A stretch of DNA of 64,000 bases from Microdochium bolleyi. Its lineage: Eukaryota; Ascomycota; Sordariomycetes; Xylariales; Microdochiaceae. Each line of letters begins with the position of its first letter. Position 1 is the first letter of the stretch. The stretch is from positions 124,001-188,000 of the forward strand of contig KQ964246.1 in NCBI GenBank assembly GCA_001566295.1, in the 5' to 3' direction. Below, piece by piece: positions 9,401-20,123 of this stretch. Below the pieces are notes generated by a model. That model did not search any database, was not told where the DNA came from, and saw only the letters and a list, made by a program, of their open reading frames with translations. The translations under genes were made by a program, and so were the position numbers.

Positions 9401-11560
9401 CTACGACTTGACGGGCGCCACAACAATCCGAAATCCATTGCCACGCCAGAATCCCGAGGGCTCGAGGCTGCCTCGATAAGTGCATGTTGCCTTGAGCCTG
9501 CCGCTCGAGAAACAACCCCCTCGTAGTACTCGCCGGATCGAGTCCGGTGCCGTGAGATCCTCCCGCCCATCATCTGTCGTGTACGGGTACTTAAACACTG
9601 GGGTAGCCATATCCGTGCCCCAGAGTGTGGTGCACCATTCCCAGGCCTGGCCTGTCATGTCAAAGCATCCGTAAACAGATGTGCCTCGTGGGAAGAGTCC
9701 AACGGCACAGGTACTGTTCAGCCCGATCTCGTCGTTGTTCGAGGCATCTGCGTTCCAAACCCCGGCCCAGGGATACACGGGAAGCTCCCCCTCGTCGTCG
9801 CTGTGAGCCGAACTTGTGCTGCGTTCCGCCGCGTGTATGTTCCCTTGCTGGTCGCCTCTCGCCGCGCGTTCCCACTCTGGCTCTGTAGGCATGCGGACTT
9901 CCTCATCAGGGCGGAGTCTACCCTCTCTTCTCCATTGTAATGTCAGCCAGGCGCAATACGCCCGGGCGTCGTGCCACGTGAGATCAGTCGCGGGACAATT
10001 TCGTCGATCCGTGTCGGATTGCTCGGGGCTTCGCCATTCCCGTCCAGTATCTTCTATGAAGAGTGCATACTGAGCGTTGACGACGGGGAACTTGCCGATC
10101 TGGAACTGGGAGATCAATAGAGTCGATACCGGTTCCGAGTTGGGATGCGTTCCAGACCCAAAAACAAGAGATCCAGCAGGTACAGTTGCGAGCGCGCTCA
10201 GGTCGCGAGGATCGCCGAGGCGTGATATGACACGGCCTGCTTGCACCCTCTCGCTGACGGAGAGCACTCCCTGTTGTATCACTGCGAGTATGCGGCGTGT
10301 GAGCTGCGCTCGTAGGGTTTTGGAGTCGCCGACATGATCGGCTACAAGCAGAGCGCTGCGGTCGCCCTCTGGTCCTGAGATGCCCAGCAAGGCTTCAACC
10401 AGTTCTGTTCTTCGATCGGAAGCGCCGAGCCGAGCTAGTACGCTTCGAAGAAATGAGGCGGCTGTCCCTCTTGAGCGAACGCCTCGAAAAAGTTGATAGA
10501 TGTCCTGAGTTGGCAGTTGAGCTGCGTGTCTGGCGGCTATGAGGCTCTGAACAGCATTGGAGTCGAGTCCTGGGTTCAACAATGGCGCTTCCGGGGCAGC
10601 TTTCGCCTCTCCGCTCGATATGTTGTCAATAGCCTTTCTCTCGATAGAGCCGATCTCGCTGTCAATGTGAACCACAACGTGAAGCCAAGCATCGATAAGA
10701 TCCTCGGCAGTACCACCACCATGTCGACTTTCCAAAGCCAACGTGAACAGAGCAGGACTTGACGCAGCTTGGCCAGCTGCCACCTCAACATCTGGCGATG
10801 ACCCCGAACCATCCGCTAGTAGACGCCCGACGCCGTGTCGTCGCTGAACAGCGAGCAGCGGGAGCAAGGCCAGTCGAGGCACTACGGATGGCAGCGCCCA
10901 CCACATGCACTCGTGCACGTCCCCGAGCAGCACCAGCTTCGCATCAACGCCACTACTTTCGAAGAGCGCGAGCAATGAAGCCAGTGTCTTAGTATCTTCC
11001 TGTGCGAGCCTTTCCGCGCCGTCAAGTATAACGAGAACCACCTGGTCATCCTTCCGAGCCTCGAGAAGATCGGGGATCGAGACGCTCATCAGCGATTGCA
11101 GTGCCCGGGGGCCGATGTCCTGCAGGTCGAAGTAGCACGGCACCACCCTCCCTCTCAAACACTCTTCCCACTCGTCCTGAAGTGCAAAGCCCCGCTCATT
11201 TCGGAACAAAGCCGGCTCCTGCAGCGGATCTCCCTGGTGCTGACCCCTACATGCTGCCGCTGCCGCTTGATAGCAGAGATGTCTCGCAAAAGTCGTCTTC
11301 CCGCTCCCCGCCGGGCCCGTCAGTAGGAGGATGCCATTGTCGCGGACTGCCTCGAGGGCGGTGAAATAGATAGGCCCGGTGTCGTTGTCGCTGGCCGTCT
11401 TGCCCTTGCGCAGACCCTTGGCCGCTTTGTCCTCGAATGTGAAGTCAACGAGTAAAGGAACGTAGCTTGTGGAAATGTCCAGGGTTGATCCGTCAGGGAG
11501 AGCCAGAATAGGCTCGTCTCCGTACGCGAGGGCTGCGATGCGTTGCTGTGACAGAGTCAT
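9401..11560 (-). CDS. NACHT-type P-loop NTPase fused to FGE-sulfatase domain (NLR-like)
   Basis: Intronless frame; from ATG 11560 the product is 719 aa (the open frame runs upstream to 11695, but MTLSQQRIAAL is the first good start). Residues about 28-40 (DISTSYVPLLVDF) resemble the region before bacterial-type NACHT modules. Walker A is GPAGSGKTT (82-90) and Walker B is VVLVILDGAERL (174-185), matching the hhhhDG..E pattern of STAND/NACHT ATPases. A helical region with AGRVISRLGDPRDL (441-454) leads into an FGE-sulfatase/SUMF1-type domain (about 461-715) with VPAGSLVFGSG, FQIGKFPVVNAQYALF, MPTEPEWERAARG, DMTGQAWEWC and LRGGCFSS. The last block keeps one of the two copper-site cysteines of active FGE (in TCTYR); the other does not align. 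The domain may therefore act as a C-type-lectin-fold ligand binder rather than an enzyme. The architecture is common in bacteria, and transfer is possible. Confidence 0.85.
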   Translation of the reverse strand: MTLSQQRIAALAYGDEPILALPDGSTLDISTSYVPLLVDFTFEDKAAKGLRKGKTASDNDTGPIYFTALEAVRDNGILLLTGPAGSGKTTFARHLCYQAAAAACRGQHQGDPLQEPALFRNERGFALQDEWEECLRGRVVPCYFDLQDIGPRALQSLMSVSIPDLLEARKDDQVVLVILDGAERLAQEDTKTLASLLALFESSGVDAKLVLLGDVHECMWWALPSVVPRLALLPLLAVQRRHGVGRLLADGSGSSPDVEVAAGQAASSPALFTLALESRHGGGTAEDLIDAWLHVVVHIDSEIGSIERKAIDNISSGEAKAAPEAPLLNPGLDSNAVQSLIAARHAAQLPTQDIYQLFRGVRSRGTAASFLRSVLARLGASDRRTELVEALLGISGPEGDRSALLVADHVGDSKTLRAQLTRRILAVIQQGVLSVSERVQAGRVISRLGDPRDLSALATVPAGSLVFGSGTHPNSEPVSTLLISQFQIGKFPVVNAQYALFIEDTGREWRSPEQSDTDRRNCPATDLTWHDARAYCAWLTLQWRREGRLRPDEEVRMPTEPEWERAARGDQQGNIHAAERSTSSAHSDDEGELPVYPWAGVWNADASNNDEIGLNSTCAVGLFPRGTSVYGCFDMTGQAWEWCTTLWGTDMATPVFKYPYTTDDGREDLTAPDSIRRVLRGGCFSSGRLKATCTYRGSLEPSGFWRGNGFRIVVAPVKS

Positions 11561-12245
11561 CGTGCCGTAGAGTGCTGTCTTCGTGCACTTGTATGGTTCT
11601 GAAGCGCCGTGAGTGTGATGACATGGAGAGAGATGCGGGGGGCTCAGTGTTAAAGAAAGAGTGGGAATGTATAAAGTCGCCCAGACGATGCTCATTAGGG
11701 GCTGCGAGAAGACTGAAGTCAGATTGTGACAAAAGACAGTCTCACGGCTCTGCTAGTGTTGGATTGTGAGAGGAAGAGGAAGTAATCCTGACTCGCCTTA
11801 CCACTGAGATGGTGTGGGGTGGCAATGGGGATGATCCGTCCGGCCTCCACACAGCCGGCACCGGAGCCGGGCCCTGCCTGATGGCCACCACAGTCGAATC
11901 TGCGCTGACCCTCCGCTGGTCGTTTGCTTGACTCCTCGCTATTGCACGAAACTGGCTTCGGACCGGTTATTCAAGGGGCGGTCCCGTGACATAGCGTCGT
12001 CAAGCATGCGAACAAGTCCCAGGAACGAGGCGGACAGGACATCACTGACGCGATCACGACCCAAATGAAGCGGTATATCTGCAGTTTCGGGTATTTCAAC
12101 ATCTTCTTGTTGTTCTGGGCTTCGCCTCTTCGCCTCTTCGCTACAACCGTGCACACCATCACCTGCACGTCATTGACTGTTGCTTGCTACTGCTGACGAC
12201 ATGCCGACCACAAACACCCTGCCGTTCTCTGTTCGCCCAGACTCT
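11561..12245 (-). other. Intergenic region upstream of NACHT-FGE gene
   Basis: Separates the NACHT-FGE start from the 3' end of the MFS gene. No ORF of note. A GTGGGG-type motif (CreA-like consensus SYGGRG) occurs near 11813, but such motifs are frequent by chance in GC-rich fungal DNA. Confidence 0.35.
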
Positions 12246-14425
12246 TTACTGCTTGTCGTCTACGATGATCTTACTGTCCCCAGCCCCAGTCTCGGCATCT
12301 GCCCTCTTGGCAATCTTCTGACTGTTCGATTGCCACGAGATTCGTCAGTCATCACGTTCTGCAATATTCAGCAACATCCGAGCTACTGGAGAAGCACTTA
12401 CGCCTTTCTCCTGTGCATGTACAGCATGAGAGTCGTGCCAATCATGGCAAGGCCTCCGAACAAGATGAGGATCTGGTAGCCGTATCTGTACCTCGGCGCC
12501 TCGTATGTGGGGAAAACGACGACTGAAAGAAGCGCGGGCTGCATCAGTATGGTTATCCTTCTGTCAGAAGGCCGAGTCGAAACTTACGTGGCACCCAAAG
12601 CACCCAGGCGTAGGACCATACATTGGCGACGGCTACTAGTAGCTGGCGCAAGTTGGGGTCGTCGGCTGTCAGGCGGTGCCCCCAAGACTATTGCGGGAAG
12701 TCAGTTCAAGCATACATCGAAAAATATTCTAAAGGAAAACCTAGAGGCAATGCAACACCAGGGCTTTAGGTCACTTACAATCAGTACGGGGGTAGCCGCG
12801 CTGCCCGCATACGATATGTAGTACGAGAACAGCAGCGCCGAGCGCGGCATGTCCCAGATGACGAGCAGGATGTTCGAGAGCAGGCACCAGCCCATGCAGA
12901 TCATGATGAGCACGTAATACTGGCCCGTGTGGTCCGCGAGGATACCCCACGTGATGGTGACGACGATGTTCAGCGCGCTGCCCGCGGTGGGCAGGATGTT
13001 GGTCTGCACGACGCTGTAGCCGACAGCCTTGAGCCAGAGGTTGAAGTAGCTCGACGCGCTATGGCAGGCGGCGATCATGCTGGACGGAGTGGACTTGTGT
13101 CAGCTCCTCCACGGTGTTTGAGTAAGAGGTGTGTGGTCGTTGCCGGAGTGCTTACACGTAGGGAAGGACGAAGACCCAGAGTGGCCAGCCGAGGAAGATG
13201 CGCTTCAACTCCGCCTTGGTCAACTTTGGCTGCTCGACCAAGCCGAGCTTCTCGATTCTCTCGATTCCGTACTTGATGTGCTGCAATGTGGCAGGAGAAA
13301 AAGAGGTCAGCTGTATGTCATCCAGGTGCTTGTGATCAGCCAGTTTCTCACCTCCGGCTTCCAGTAGAAAGCTCTCGTATTATGCGGCGTGTCCGGCAGC
13401 CCAAAGAAGCCCCAGACAGCGATGGGGAACGAGATGACGGCGTTGATGATGAACATCCACCGCCACCCGGCGATGCCGGCGCGTCCGTTCATGCTCGTGA
13501 ATAGGCCGGCTTGAAGGTAGCCACTGAACATGCTAGCGATGGATTCGACCTGGAGCAGGATCGCCAAGCGCTTGGTGAGCTCCTTGGGGCCGTACCAGCT
13601 GCCGAGGATTGCGATATAGCCGGGGAAGGCGCAGGCTTCGAAGAGCCCAATGAAGAAGCGCAGGGCGTACATCTTTGTAGTAGGCAACGATTCCCAATGA
13701 GTCAGCAGGATCCCCAATGGGTCAATACTGGGGTAGTGATGACTTACGGCTTGAATGTTCTTAGTGAACCCCATGCCGATGGTCAAGCACGACCAGGCGA
13801 GTTCGCAGCAGGGGATCAGAACCGACGGCCGGACGAACTTGAGCTGTGACATCTGCGCGGGGACGGTGCCCACCATGACGCCCAATGCAAACCAGGTGTT
13901 GAGCCAGTTCCGCTCATTGCCATAGAGCTTGAGGTCCTCCTGCATGCCGCTGACGAAAGCATTGCCTGCAGGTGTGCCACGTGGAGAGCTTGTTAGTTGA
14001 TGCAAGGAACGGCCGGGCGGGAGGGGCCAGGAGTGCCGCTATGCGCGATGCCGTGCTTGGCTGCATGGGACAGAGTCTGGGCTGGCTTACTGTAGTTGGT
14101 CTGGTCGAGGTATTTAATAAAGTATCCAAGGCAGATGGTTGGACTAGTGGTAGTGATTCTGTCAGCCTTGGTCGCGTATTTTGATCATATTGGGCAGTGG
14201 CAGTACTCACAAGACGAAGAGATCGAGCCGCTGCACGTAGCTGCGGTACTCAGGGTCTCCATCGGCAGTGTCCCAGACAAGGCTCAAGATGCGACGCCAG
14301 AGAGACGAGGGAGCCTTGGTGGCTTGCGCGCCTGCGGGCTGAGATGGACTCTGGATCGAGTTTCTGCTCGAGACCGCCTCGGCTTCTGCGGTCGCTTTGG
14401 CAGGGGTCTTTCGATGGACGTCCAT
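12246..14425 (-). CDS. MFS anion:cation symporter (Dal5/Liz1-like)
   Basis: Nine minus-strand exons: 14211-14425, 14091-14143, 13748-13965, 13352-13672, 13156-13280, 12779-13079, 12588-12687, 12402-12522 and 12246-12321. They sum to 510 codons (509 aa), all with GT..AG borders and compatible phases. The order of motifs matches the ACS family of the major facilitator superfamily: GYFIKYLDQTNYSNAFVSGM, ALRFFIGLFEACAFPGY, FSGYLQAGLF, GWRWMFIINA, LPDTPHNTRAFYW, and a late FPTYEAPRYRYGYQ. About 12 TM segments are expected, with a charged C-tail ending KIIVDDKQ. Family members move vitamins, allantoate, ureidosuccinate, dipeptides or other carboxylates across the plasma membrane; the substrate here is unknown. 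It is divergent from a solute-binding protein gene. Confidence 0.9.
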
Positions 14426-15311
14426 GACTTACTAGTCGTCAGAGTGCTGGTGAGCTTGTGGTGTGGGAGGACGACCGGGGTCAGGCAGAGACAGGCAAGC
14501 AGGAAACGCACAAGCACGGCAAGAAGCGTGCCTCTCCAAGCCCATCTGTGCATGCCGCCGATCCAACGAATCGCTATATACTTTCATAGATTTTGGTAAA
14601 CGATTTTTCCCGAGATGCAAGATCCCTGTGGCTTCATGGTGGTGAAGGTGACAGTCAGGGGCTGCATTGCGCCATACCTTCACCATGCTAGAGCTAAGCA
14701 GCAGAACCAAGCCGTCGGATGAGCCCCCGCACATTCCCTGTTAGCAGACCTTCAAGGACTCGAAAACGGACGCTGCACTTCTCTAAGGCAGTACCAATAA
14801 GTCGGCTCCGAAGCTGTTCGGCTGGTGCGGAGCCATCAGACCAAGGTAGACACACCCCAAGCAGCCTGCCCTACGAGCTGGACATGTCGTGATCGCGTCC
14901 CGCAATGGCGATCCCCCCATGTCGGGTTCGCGGTCCCGAACGACCGGGTCAACGTTGCGCGATCGGAGTCATGTCCCCATGTTGGGCGGGGGCTATCTCT
15001 GTCATGCAGCGGCTCTCGGTAATGCTGTGTTGCGACCAATAACTTGGTTGAGCTTTATGACGGACGCTGGCAATAGTGTGCCGGTCAGTGATCGCTTTTG
15101 GCGGCAGGCAGGAGTCAGGACATGCTTACATTGTACCAGTTTTGCGCGGATTGACAATTGGCATCGGATTTCTTGGTACGTGCCATTGATGCCCAAATGC
15201 CTCGATCGACCCTTCAGGCAGTGCCCGACAATCAATTGCTCACCTCGCCATTCTATATCCAGACTACTCATTGTTCAAAGTAAGCACGAGGCCCTGAGAC
15301 GATCGGACAAC
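14426..15311. promoter_or_regulatory. Divergent promoter region, MFS / solute-binding protein
   Basis: 886 bp between two divergent start codons. On the minus-strand side a TATATA at 14575-14580 lies 150 bp upstream of the MFS ATG. No equally clear TATA box serves the plus-strand gene. The arrangement allows shared control, but no repeated operator was identified. Confidence 0.5.
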
Positions 15312-16790
15312 ATGGAACTATCACATCTGCGCATCGCGCTCGAAAATGTCGACTTCCGCCTGCCCACACAGGTCACCGATGACAACAGTGTGACAGCCCT
15401 CAAGAGTCTCGTATTCGAGCCCCTCGTGCGGTGGCAGCCCGGCGGCCTCGTCGAGCCGGGCCTCTTCGACTCTTGGGAGCACTCGGACGGCGCGCGGGTC
15501 TGGCGGTTCCACATTCGGGATAACGCCTTCTTCCACGACGGTCTGGCCTGCGACGCGCAGCAGATTGTGAAGTACATCCTGGGCCTTCTAGACTCGCTCG
15601 ACTACTTTGGCATGCGCTGGAGCTACGCGCGGTACTTTGCAAAGTCCAAGATCACCGCTGAGGAGGACGGCCGGACGGTGCGGATCGAGAACCCAGAGCC
15701 GTTCGCGGACGTGCTCGATATCCTTGCCGAGTTCTGGCCGAGCCGTCTCGCGGCGGACGGGAAACCTGTCCTCGGCACGGGACCCTACGAGGTCATCGAA
15801 TTCGAGCGCGAGAACAACATTGGCAAGGCGACGCTCCGGCGGCGGAGTGACGGGAATGGAGCAGGGCGACCCAACGGTGACGGACCGGAACTCATCACAG
15901 CCGTCCATGAGGGCAAAGGGTTTAAGAGGTTGCAGCTGCTACGCGATGGAGCAGTCGATGTGGCGTTGAATCTGGAACGCGTCGAAGACTTCAGCGAGCT
16001 CGATGGACTGGATGATCTCGCCGGCGCTCTGCGGTGGGGTCAGATCACGAGCACGCTCTCGGCCATGTACTACCTCAACTGCACGGCAGGAGTCTTTGCT
16101 GACCCGGCCGCCCGCCTCGCCGCCAACCTGGCAGTGGACAGCGAAGAATTAGTCAAGCAAGTCTTTCAGGGCCACGCGCGCGCCTCGTCGACCATTGTCA
16201 GCCCCTGGCATCTCGGCTCCAAGGAGTCCGGCCTCTCGCCCATCCCGTACGACCCGGAGCAGGCTAAGCAGCTCCTCGACGCTGTCTTCGCCGCCAACCC
16301 GTCGCTGAGCCGGGACATTGTGCTGCGGACGCCCGTATACATGCCCGAGCACGCGCAGAAGATCTCAGCCTTCGTCGCGGCGTCTTTGAAGCGCGTCGGC
16401 TTCACAAACGTCGAGGTCAGGCTGGAGACTAACAGGCCCGAATATGCGCGGTCCATCGGCCTGCGCAAGGACATCGGCGACCTGGCCCTCTTCGACTCCA
16501 CGCCGAACAGCACCTTCCGTGTCCTGGACGACAAGGTGTCAAGCTCGTCCAAAAACACGTGGTGGCTTGGATATCATGACGACGAGACACAGAAGCTCAT
16601 CGCCGAGGCCAGGAAGCAGATTGAGCCAGCGGACAGGGCGGCGGCGTACGCAAAGTGTCTGCAGAGGTTGGCTGAAAATCCTCCCTGGCTCTACATTGCG
16701 CATCCGGATGTTATCTGGGCGACGAGGAAAGGCTCCGTGGGTGTAGACGTCAGCAGGTCTGGCGTTGTGTCGTTGAAGGCTGTAAGCTGA
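15312..16790 (+). CDS. Bacterial-type extracellular solute-binding protein family 5 (SBP_bac_5)
   Basis: Single-exon gene. I choose ATG 15312, giving 492 aa (MELSHLRIALENVDF); the open frame extends upstream to 14889, but that part is not family-like. The product follows the dipeptide/oligopeptide/nickel-binding family throughout: FEPLVRWQPGGLVEPGLFDS, VWRFHIRDNAFFHDG, LGTGPYEVIEFE, RLAANLAVDSEELVKQVFQG, IPYDPEQAKQLLDAV and a C-terminal PPWLYIAHPDVIWATRKG. In bacteria such proteins feed an ABC importer. Here there is no signal peptide, no lipobox and no ABC partner nearby, so it probably works in the cytosol as a binding protein or has been repurposed. Lack of introns and the prokaryotic family suggest horizontal acquisition. 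The divergent MFS gene may transport a related substrate. Confidence 0.85.
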   Translation: MELSHLRIALENVDFRLPTQVTDDNSVTALKSLVFEPLVRWQPGGLVEPGLFDSWEHSDGARVWRFHIRDNAFFHDGLACDAQQIVKYILGLLDSLDYFGMRWSYARYFAKSKITAEEDGRTVRIENPEPFADVLDILAEFWPSRLAADGKPVLGTGPYEVIEFERENNIGKATLRRRSDGNGAGRPNGDGPELITAVHEGKGFKRLQLLRDGAVDVALNLERVEDFSELDGLDDLAGALRWGQITSTLSAMYYLNCTAGVFADPAARLAANLAVDSEELVKQVFQGHARASSTIVSPWHLGSKESGLSPIPYDPEQAKQLLDAVFAANPSLSRDIVLRTPVYMPEHAQKISAFVAASLKRVGFTNVEVRLETNRPEYARSIGLRKDIGDLALFDSTPNSTFRVLDDKVSSSSKNTWWLGYHDDETQKLIAEARKQIEPADRAAAYAKCLQRLAENPPWLYIAHPDVIWATRKGSVGVDVSRSGVVSLKAVS

Positions 16791-18950
16791 TTCCCGGAAG
16801 AGGTTGAAGCACAACGAAATGGTTCCCAAGGAAACTCTTCCGTTCCAAATGTCGAAACAAAGCTCTGTGCTCAGACATCTTCCTGTTGAAATTCTTCAAG
16901 AAAAGTGCTTCACAAAATAGATCTATACGCTACTAGACCAGAATATGCAATGGAATACTCCTGAGATGCGACGTCATGGCATTAGGAAGTTCAAGGTAAA
17001 CCAATTCATTGGAAACAATCTGGGCTAGAAATGCTTGGTTCCGTCGAGCCAAGTGGGCCCAGCATGACCAACAACAATCCAAAGGGTACTGTGAACAGCA
17101 GGCTGGCTTCAAGATTCTAGACTCACTCGATCAAAGATACAGATATTGGCGAACGTCTCTGTACAGGACTTTAGGGGCTTTCTTAGGAGGCTCCTGCATG
17201 GAAGCACACTGTTGCCTTCACCTGGCCCATCCCGAGATCATGGGGCGGTGAATCCACACTTGCGTTTATCACGGCCATTCCTAAACTTCAGGATTGTCGT
17301 GGAACGTGCAGGTCATGATCAAAAGGGTTACCAGGTACTTCAGGCCTTTTTTGCCATGTGTTTGACCTTGGCAGAGTGCACAATAATATTCGACCTTGAC
17401 AATGCTGAAGCACCCATCAGCGTCTCTAAGCGCTCGTGGATGTTGTCGTGAGCACCGTGGCAATACCTGTACGTGTCTCGGTCAACTATTCCTCGTCCTC
17501 AGCATGTTTGGGTGTGAGTCTTCTAATTGTACCGTGCTTAGACCACTTTTCTCCAAACGGTTTCAACTCTCAGCAGTCAGGGGTCACACCTTCGAGATGT
17601 GGAAGTGTAGAAGTGTTCAAGACCAGCAACCCATGTCGGGCAGGCCGTGGAGACTTCGGACCGGAGCTGCACGTCCTGCAGGGACCCGTGGATCGGCGTA
17701 GGCCCATGATGCTGGAAAAAAGACGGTTGCAAGGGTTTGTCCAGATCGTTCTCGGCAGTCTTTACAACGGCACAGAGCACTACTATTACCGTGCCGTCTA
17801 TTAGCTTGCAGCCTCCACCGTGTCCAATCGACGTCACCACCGCAGACAACAGTTCTGTAGAGGTCCTAGGTGGTGCCGACAACCTTGCCATTGAACAGAG
17901 ACCAGTCCTCGCGGCTGAGGAACTGCTCTAGAAATCCAGCTACGGTAAGAGTGCTGGCCGACCGTGCGGCAGGCACGTGATCGATGCCGTAGTGCTCTGA
18001 GATGCTGCGCGGACCGTTGTACTTGGAGTAGTCACAGCGACCCTCTGGAAAACTTTGCCGGGTTTCGAGTGTCTTAGAGATGCCTTGTGTAGCCAGCGCG
18101 CCAAAGAAGTGGGCGGGAGGATGACCGTAGTCGACGTACGCGTAGCTGCCGACCTTGGGCTGCATTGAGTACTGCTCGGTGTGGGCGTGCACTACGACGT
18201 TACGGTCACCGCCACGGCCATTGGTGTAGAGCGAGAAGGAACACCGCGAACCTTCCGCGCTGTCATCTTAACATGGTTGCCGCTAAAGCTCCGGCGCGCG
18301 GCCGCAATGACGTTGTCGGCCACGCAGCGTTCAAGGATGGCCCACAACGTCCGACGAGCATCGTGGAGTCGTGACATCGTCAAGCAGCTGGTACTGGTCC
18401 CTGGCAGAGAAACAGTGGCCGTATAGCGTAACAAAAGCGGGTGGAACGGCAGTTCGCCGCGGGACTGCTACAGCATGACAGGCATGTATCCCGCATTGCA
18501 TATTGCCGTGACCTGCCAGAGTTAGCGTAGTCTCGGCGCATGATGGAGAGACGGAGACATGATGCTGCAATACGACAGCGGCGCCCGACCTGCCTTGTTG
18601 TGAAGCTTGTCCAGCAGCCAGCTCAAGGGGGCCTGCATAGCTCCCCACCCCTGAACCCTCTCGTGTTGAGGCTTTGCAGTGCTGGCATTGTGGGCCTCGC
18701 CCGGGACACGAGGTAATTTCACACACCCCCAGCACTACTGAGAGGAACTGGCAAGGAGTGTGCCTGCATCCATGCCATGGTGCCGCGCCGATCACACGGA
18801 ATCCGAGCCGAGCGCGTTGCTCGCAGTAGTATAGTTAAGTCGCGGCCCGCCTCAATCCTCAGGTATCCAGAGGTCACACCTCCGTTCGCTTCTCGTTGTT
18901 GCTTGTCCCGACTTGTCCCTCGCCGTCACAGCCTTCCGTAGCCCGTTACG
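16791..18950. other. Intergenic region with one coding-like fragment
   Basis: About 2.2 kb. The only coding-like part is the minus-strand stretch listed separately at 17866-18267. The rest shows no supported gene, RNA or repeat. The segment nearest 18951 is the protease promoter; no firm TATA was assigned. Confidence 0.4.
17866..18267 (-). pseudogene. Coding-like fragment of an unrecognised protein
   Basis: A minus-strand frame is open for 134 codons to TAG 17866-17868 and reads like a structured protein: CSFSLYTNGRGGDRNVV, GSYAYVDYGHPPAHFFGAL, RCDYSKYNGPRSIS, YGIDHVP and a LEQFLSREDWSLF tail. There is no ATG near its 5' end; upstream the frame is closed by TAA and no clear intron acceptor was settled on. 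It could be the last exon of an unsolved gene or a remnant. I do not recognise the family. Confidence 0.3.
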
Positions 18951-20123
18951 ATGGTGGCCGTCGCATATCCAGCCGTTGCAGCCGCCTCGGCTAATACGGT
19001 CTCAATGCCCGTATACTACGAGCCGTATGTCAGCACACAGGTACTTGCCAACTTCACCTGGGGCACGCCCGCGGGAGGCCCCATCCGGACCGTCATCGAC
19101 ACGGGCAGCCCCGGCTTCTGGGTCTGGGGCCCTAATGCCACCGTCAACAGCGGCTCACCGTACCTCTTCGTCCCGGGCCCGTGCAACCGCACGGCAGAGC
19201 CCTTCTTCGACTGGCCGGCGTCATCGACGCATACAGGCCAGACGACGGGGGCCGCCTCGTATGCCTACGGCGGCAACGGCAAGATCATCTCGTGCCCCTT
19301 TGGGCTCAACGACACGCTGAGCTTCGGCAACTCAGACTATCCGCCCTTGCCGAACCAGCAGGTCAGCATCTGCGATTACGCCATCATCAAGGACCGCTCG
19401 TGCTCAATCTACTACGACAAGAGCATCCTTGGCCTCTCGCCCTACATCGGCTCAGGCCCGCGATTCCGGGACAATCTGCACACCAGCGGTCTCGTGGCTG
19501 ACTCCATCTACTCCATGTGGTTCGGTGCCTTCCCCGACGACGTCAACGACCCACAGGCGGGCACCCTGCTCTTCGGTGCTGTCCCAGATCCATCTCACTA
19601 CACGGGCAACTTGGTGACGGTCAAGCAGACGCAGCCTGACAGCGGCTTCTACTACGCCGCACTCCCCGAGGTCCGCGCAACACGCATCGACGACCCGGAC
19701 GCCGACTCGCAGGTCATCGAGGTCCAGACGCCCCCGAGCGGCATCATTCCAGACTGCCTCGTCGACTCGGGCACGCACGGCCTGACCTTCCCCCTCGATG
19801 CGGCGGACCTGCAGGCCAAGACTGGCCTCGTGGAGAACGCGCCGTTTGTTAATCTCGCCTATCCGGCCCCATGTAATGACATACCCATGGGCGCGACGCT
19901 CGACCTCGTCTTCGCCGACGAGAAGACGGGCGAAAAGGTCACGCTCAAGCTGCCTTACCGCAGCATGGTCCAGGGCCCAGGATCCCAGAATAAGTCCATC
20001 TGCTCACTAGGGCTGCAGGTTCAGGATCCCACGTGTGTCCTCGGCGGAACCTTTTATGCCGGTGCCGTTGTCGTCCACGACGATGCTGGCAAGACGTTGA
20101 GCTTCGCTCAGGGGGGAAAGTAG
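18951..20123 (+). CDS. Pepsin-like aspartic protease (A1 family)
   Basis: Single exon, ATG 18951 (ttacgATGg) to TAG, 390 aa. The two catalytic motifs are present: IDTGSPGFWVWG with Asp at about 50, and CLVDSGTHGLTFP with Asp at about 271. The pepsin fold is also shown by SILGLSPY, DSIYSMWFG and the late CVLGGTFYAGAVVVHDD. A short hydrophobic N-terminus (VAVAYPAVAAASA) may be a weak signal peptide. There is no long propeptide, and the C-terminus lacks a GPI-type tail. The sequence after the second Asp (SGTHG instead of the usual SGTS/T) marks a divergent subgroup. Likely a secreted endopeptidase with an acidic optimum; the substrate is unknown. Confidence 0.85.
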   Translation: MVAVAYPAVAAASANTVSMPVYYEPYVSTQVLANFTWGTPAGGPIRTVIDTGSPGFWVWGPNATVNSGSPYLFVPGPCNRTAEPFFDWPASSTHTGQTTGAASYAYGGNGKIISCPFGLNDTLSFGNSDYPPLPNQQVSICDYAIIKDRSCSIYYDKSILGLSPYIGSGPRFRDNLHTSGLVADSIYSMWFGAFPDDVNDPQAGTLLFGAVPDPSHYTGNLVTVKQTQPDSGFYYAALPEVRATRIDDPDADSQVIEVQTPPSGIIPDCLVDSGTHGLTFPLDAADLQAKTGLVENAPFVNLAYPAPCNDIPMGATLDLVFADEKTGEKVTLKLPYRSMVQGPGSQNKSICSLGLQVQDPTCVLGGTFYAGAVVVHDDAGKTLSFAQGGK

